DNA from: JAJZSS01 sp964463505
GTDB taxonomy: Bacteria > Chloroflexota > Anaerolineae > Anaerolineales > UBA4823
Direction of reading: 5' to 3'
DNA length: 64,000 bases
Assembly: GCA_964463505.1 (NCBI GenBank)
Contig: CAYXDC010000006.1
Location: 1 to 64,000, forward strand
Of this stretch, positions 60,660-64,000 are shown in pieces. The notes below the pieces were generated by a model. It was not told the origin of the DNA. It worked only from the letters and a program-made list of their open reading frames with translations, and did no database searches. How positions within the stretch are numbered: the first letter of the stretch is position 1; each line of letters opens with the position of its first letter. The position numbers were made by a program, and so were the translations under genes.

Positions 60660-62081
60660 TCAGTCCGCCAGATCGGATACATCCTCTTCGGCTGCAGCCT
60701 CGCCCAGGTAATCCCTGGTGGTTGGCGTTACCAGCACCGGCTGGATGGTCTGTTCAACAAATTTGCGGGTGCCTTTCAGGCCCAGCAGGGTGAACAGTTT
60801 TAGGAATTGTTTCTCCCATACCTGCCCGATGGCGGCTTTCTGAGTTTCTGGCAGCTTCCAGCTCCTGGCTTTGAAAGGCCCGATCACGTTCTTGCGCGTC
60901 TTGTAATAGAACTGTTCGTCGGTCATATCGGGTTTGCGCTCGCTGGCGCTCTTCTCGTCCAGCCAGGCGTACATTTCAGCTTTCAGGTCCTCTGGGATGT
61001 GATCGAAGAACATATTCTGGAAGTTGGTCGCCAGGTGTACTTCGCAAGCTTCGGATTCTACGAATTTACCGAAGGCGTCTTCAGGCAGCGTAGAAGCCCC
61101 GTGCTGGACTGCGCCGCCCATACCATAATCGTGGCGCGCCACACGGCTCAGCCTGAGCAGGGTATCAAAGTCTACGGAAACCTTGGCGATACTGCCATCC
61201 GGCAGCACCACACCGCCGTGCGACGTACCGGTCTGGATGCTGATCTTGCTGATGCCAGGTTTGCCAGAGGCAGCCTTGGCTAGGGCGGCGTTGTAGCCAT
61301 CCATATAGGCGCGCAGCTCTTCTTCGGTGGAGTTCTGCCCGCCTACTTCGCCGATCTCACCACCCACCGAGATGGTAATCCCGGCCGGTTCGATGGAGCG
61401 AATGAAGGCAGTGAACATGGCGGACAGGCCGGTGTTCAACGCTTGCTGCTCATCGATGGTGCTCTTGGAGAGATCCACCAGGGTGGAGGTATCGATATCG
61501 ATATTGTAGAAACCAGCTTTGACAGCCTCCACGGTCAGATCGCGCACGGCTTGAAGCTCGGTTTCGGGATCGGCGGCATAGCGCTTGGCCGAAACCTGGA
61601 AGTGGTCGCCCTGGATAAAGACTGGGCCGCGATAGCCCTCTGCAATGGCGGCGGCGAGCATATTGGTCACATATTCTGCCGGGCGCTGGTCAGTGTAGCC
61701 CATCTCGGAGCGGGCGATTTCGAAGATGAACGCGGCTGCATCGAGCTGGTTGGCAACCTGGTACACTGCGCGGGCAGCATCAAAAGAGATTGTGCGCAGG
61801 TTGAACGCCGGCACGGTGAAGCTGTAGGGGAGTTCGCCACGCCCGCGCGCCATGTAAAGCTCGTGGATGGAGGCAGGATAGATCCCCAGTGCGTGGGCTG
61901 CCAGCCGGGTGAGATAGCGCGCCATCCCCTGGCGCGGTCCGCTTTCCAGGGCTGAAACTTCGGCCAGATGCTGGATTTTGGCTTTCAGGGTCGCTTCGGA
62001 GACCACGCGTACCCCACCATCTACCAGCTCCAGACTGTGGTCCAGTTCTGCCAATAGTTCAGCTAATTCAATTTTTGACAT
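60660..62081 (-). CDS. Class II (zinc) aldolase-like protein, long form
   Basis: 473 residues. A helical N-terminal extension of ~115 residues precedes a class II fructose-bisphosphate aldolase-like barrel: VPAFNLRTISFDAARAVYQV, GDHFQ (in place of the usual L/I-DH zinc His site), NIDIDTSTLVDLS, GEIGEVGGQNST, GTSHGG and AVQHGAST. Canonical zinc and acid ligands thus appear kept. It is longer than standard FbaA (~360), and substrate (fructose, tagatose or other ketose bisphosphate) is not assured. ATG 62081 has AAAAGGAG. It has an extended -10 promoter. Confidence 0.85.
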   Translation of the reverse strand: MSKIELAELLAELDHSLELVDGGVRVVSEATLKAKIQHLAEVSALESGPRQGMARYLTRLAAHALGIYPASIHELYMARGRGELPYSFTVPAFNLRTISFDAARAVYQVANQLDAAAFIFEIARSEMGYTDQRPAEYVTNMLAAAIAEGYRGPVFIQGDHFQVSAKRYAADPETELQAVRDLTVEAVKAGFYNIDIDTSTLVDLSKSTIDEQQALNTGLSAMFTAFIRSIEPAGITISVGGEIGEVGGQNSTEEELRAYMDGYNAALAKAASGKPGISKISIQTGTSHGGVVLPDGSIAKVSVDFDTLLRLSRVARHDYGMGGAVQHGASTLPEDAFGKFVESEACEVHLATNFQNMFFDHIPEDLKAEMYAWLDEKSASERKPDMTDEQFYYKTRKNVIGPFKARSWKLPETQKAAIGQVWEKQFLKLFTLLGLKGTRKFVEQTIQPVLVTPTTRDYLGEAAAEEDVSDLAD

Positions 62082-62123
62082 ATTCAACTCCTTTTCGGGA
62101 AAATAATGACAAGGTGTAGCAGA

Positions 62124-62132
62124 ATTATAACA
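62124..62132 (-). promoter_or_regulatory. Extended -10 promoter of the aldolase gene
   Basis: Minus strand TGTTATAAT about 43 bp before ATG 62081. Confidence 0.5.
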
Positions 62133-62266
62133 CCTGCTGTGACAGGGCAGCGCGCGCGGCATACAACTTTTCACGCGCGCCAGCGTAGATGATATGTGAA
62201 GGCTGCTGCGCCTCACGGCTTGTGGAAGCGACCGCTATTGTAGAGAGAAATATTTGCATACCATTA

Positions 62267-62295
62267 TTGCCGAGCCGGGCAAGTGAGGCTATAAT
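62267..62295 (+). promoter_or_regulatory. Promoter of the helical-protein/SPFH pair
   Basis: TTGCCG, 17-bp spacer, TATAAT; predicted start near 62302, about 34 nt leader with AAGGAGA. Confidence 0.65.
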
Positions 62296-62335
62296 CAATT
62301 AGAATACCGAAGTATCTATTACGAAGGAGAAAGCA

Positions 62336-62872
62336 ATGACCGACCAATTTTTTGGCTCTGTGCAAGAAGACATGGATCCTTTCAAGAAGATCCTGGCTAA
62401 GATCCCTGGGTTCAAGGGCTATATCGAGCGCCAGGCACGCCGTGACTCGGACAAGCTGCTGCGGGATACAATTGCCGACCGCTACGAAAAGGAATGGCAG
62501 CGTATTTCTACCTTGCAAGTAGAGTTTATTACACAAGGCGAGATCACCTATGTGGACGACCTGGAGCGCGCCGCCATCAAGCTGCGCACCTTCGTAGACC
62601 GCATCCGCCGGGCAGCGCGTGGACATTCCTCCCTGTTTGAAGCGGTGAAGATCAACGAACATGAATTGGAAAAACTATACCAGCATGATGTAGCTTTGCT
62701 GGACCTGGCTGATGAAGTAGGCCGGGCAATTGATAATGTAGAGACTTCTGTGGGTTCTGAGGGCCTTCCGGCTGCGTTGCGCCACCTGACGTCGATTTCG
62801 CAGTCCGCAATCGACGCCTTTAACCTGCGTGAATCAGCCATCTTGGACGAGGCCCCTGCCGAGCAGGAGTAA
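62336..62872 (+). CDS. Helical protein of unknown function, SPFH partner
   Basis: 178 residues, helical and charged (GYIERQARRDSDKLLRDTIA, DDLERAAIKLRTFVDRIRRA). No signal peptide or membrane segment. It precedes the SPFH gene by 48 bp under one promoter, so the two probably work together, for example as a membrane-scaffold accessory. Family not recognised. ATG 62336 follows AAGGAG at 7 nt. Confidence 0.7.
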   Translation: MTDQFFGSVQEDMDPFKKILAKIPGFKGYIERQARRDSDKLLRDTIADRYEKEWQRISTLQVEFITQGEITYVDDLERAAIKLRTFVDRIRRAARGHSSLFEAVKINEHELEKLYQHDVALLDLADEVGRAIDNVETSVGSEGLPAALRHLTSISQSAIDAFNLRESAILDEAPAEQE

Positions 62873-62920
62873 TCTGCTAAGCGTACTTGTTTGTAAAAGA
62901 ATTGAACCAGGAGATAAGCA

Positions 62921-63982
62921 ATGGCCAGAGTATTTGATGTCATAGAATATCCAAATGAGATGCGTGATGAGATTGTCCACCGCTTCCCCGAAGAGGGACC
63001 GGGCAATTTCCGCATCGGTTCACAGCTGATCGTGCGTGAATCGCAGACTGCGGTGTTCTTCCGGGATGGCAACGCCCTGGATGTGTTCGGCCCTGGACGG
63101 CATACAATCACTACCGCGAACGTACCGCTGTTGACCGATCTGCTGGGGAATCTGTTCAGTGGTCGTACACCCTTCCCGGCGGAAGTGTACTTTGTGTCGA
63201 TGCGTGAATTCGCTGACCGCAAATGGGGCACTCCGCAGCCGATTATCGTGCGCAACCCCAATATGGGCCTGGGTGTAGCACTGCTGCAAGGTTTCGGCGC
63301 CTACAGCTTCCAGGTGAAGGACCCGCAGCAGTTCGTGACCCAGGTAGTGGGCACACAGGGGATTTACAACACCAGCGATATCGAATCTCGCTTGCGCTCC
63401 ATGCTGCTCTCCCGCCTGCAGGATCTGCTGGGCGAGACGGCGGCTAAGAACAGTGTGCCGGAGATGATCGGCTTGACCGACGAGCTCGGGGCCGGCGTGC
63501 GCGCCAAGGCGCAAGACGATTTCCTGGCGCTGGGCCTGGTGCTTAAGACCTTCTATATCGAAAACTTAAAGCCTTCCACCAAGTCGGCGGAAGAGCTGCG
63601 CCAGATGGGCATGCTCGATATGGCTACCTACACCCAGTTGCAGGCCGCAGATGCCATGCGCGATGCAGCCCAGAACCCCAGCGGTGGGGCTGGCCTGACG
63701 GCAGGTATTGGCGCAGGTCTGGGCGTGGGCAATGTGCTGGCCGAATCGCTCAAAGGCATGACCGGCTCGTCAGCTTCTACACCGGCGGGCGGCGCGCCAG
63801 CCGGTGGCGCGGCTGCAGCTGCAGCTTCGGGGGTCATGACTCCCGGTGAAGCAGCTAACTACCTGAAGGTTTCCGAAGAAGATGTGCTGGCTGCGATCAC
63901 TGCCGGCGATTTAAAAGCGCGCAAGATTGGCAGCGCCTTCCGTATCAGCAAGGAAGCCCTGGACGATTTTTTGAAGGGCTAA
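62921..63982 (+). CDS. SPFH (YdjI-like) protein with C-terminal excisionase-type HTH
   Basis: 353 residues. Residues ~5-225 are an SPFH/band-7 domain of the YdjI/virion-core-like group: HRFPEEGPGNFRIGSQLIVR, VFGPGRHTITTANVP, VFFRDGNALDVFGP. A helical segment and a Gly/Ala-rich linker (about 255-305) follow. The last 48 residues (306-353) read as a MerR/Xis-like helix-turn-helix: TPGEAANYLKVSEEDVLAA, then GDLKARKIGSAFRISKEALD. SPFH proteins organise membrane platforms; fusion to this DNA- or protein-binding module is unusual. ATG 62921 has AGGAG upstream. Confidence 0.85.
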   Translation: MARVFDVIEYPNEMRDEIVHRFPEEGPGNFRIGSQLIVRESQTAVFFRDGNALDVFGPGRHTITTANVPLLTDLLGNLFSGRTPFPAEVYFVSMREFADRKWGTPQPIIVRNPNMGLGVALLQGFGAYSFQVKDPQQFVTQVVGTQGIYNTSDIESRLRSMLLSRLQDLLGETAAKNSVPEMIGLTDELGAGVRAKAQDDFLALGLVLKTFYIENLKPSTKSAEELRQMGMLDMATYTQLQAADAMRDAAQNPSGGAGLTAGIGAGLGVGNVLAESLKGMTGSSASTPAGGAPAGGAAAAAASGVMTPGEAANYLKVSEEDVLAAITAGDLKARKIGSAFRISKEALDDFLKG

Positions 63983-64000
63983 AACTTCCAATCATCAAAA

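Overview
The window reads as a chromosomal stretch of a Chloroflexi bacterium, most likely of the Anaerolineae type. This is inferred from the gene set and style, not from a phylogeny: fairly high GC, exported proteins with Pro/Thr-rich 'PTPTP' linkers, FhaA/FhaB-type FHA proteins beside a SEDS cell-wall gene, a type 2 IPP isomerase, and a YLPMI-type motif in a large secreted protein. No rRNA, tRNA, phage, CRISPR array or transposase gene was seen. The only mobile-looking DNA is one 89-bp MITE-like element.

Layout. 1-8.3 kb: rpsO-pnp, then ATP-dependent PEP carboxykinase, thioredoxin reductase, malate dehydrogenase and a eukaryotic-type citrate synthase. 8.4-14.9 kb: DUF1905 protein, zinc-ribbon/LysM membrane protein, hemW, polyprenyl synthase plus type 2 IPP isomerase, acyl carrier protein, and a secreted DUF5667-like protein with 18-bp tandem repeats. 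15.0-24.6 kb: sucCD, small membrane proteins, a CocE/NonD-type hydrolase, a toast-rack lipoprotein, a ferredoxin, nickel superoxide dismutase with its maturation protease, and an EamA transporter. 24.6-34.4 kb: FtsK, CDP-alcohol phosphatidyltransferase, Lgt, an ABC transporter whose permease is fused to a SpoIIM domain, MBL hydrolase, HNH endonuclease, and tyrS. 34.4-41.9 kb: the FhaA-FhaB-MTA phosphorylase-SEDS/PBP operon on the minus strand, then divergent archease-rtcB and a lipoprotein. 42.0-50.3 kb: GlnQ-type ATPase, response regulator-histidine kinase-YbaK operon, Met/Gly-rich secreted protein, ClbS/DfsB-like protein, uvrB-PHP, and secG. 50.4-64 kb: peptide-binding protein, VanZ-like protein, PPK2, ASCH-TPR protein, a large AT-richer double-propeller secreted protein, EamA transporter, pentapeptide-repeat protein, NUDIX hydrolase, class II aldolase-like enzyme, and a helical protein with an SPFH-HTH partner.

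How the genes fit together. Much of the window is housekeeping: oxaloacetate/citrate/succinyl-CoA metabolism, isoprenoid supply, RNA turnover and repair, lipoprotein and phospholipid synthesis, DNA repair and cell-wall assembly. The most unusual items are: a SEDS glycosyltransferase fused to a penicillin-binding domain in which all three transpeptidase motifs are altered; a two-component system whose sensor loop shares Met-rich GGMM motifs with a nearby secreted protein that has a 22-bp-phased direct repeat upstream; an ABC-2/SpoIIM fusion; an SPFH/HTH fusion; and recurring extended -10 and leaderless start signals.
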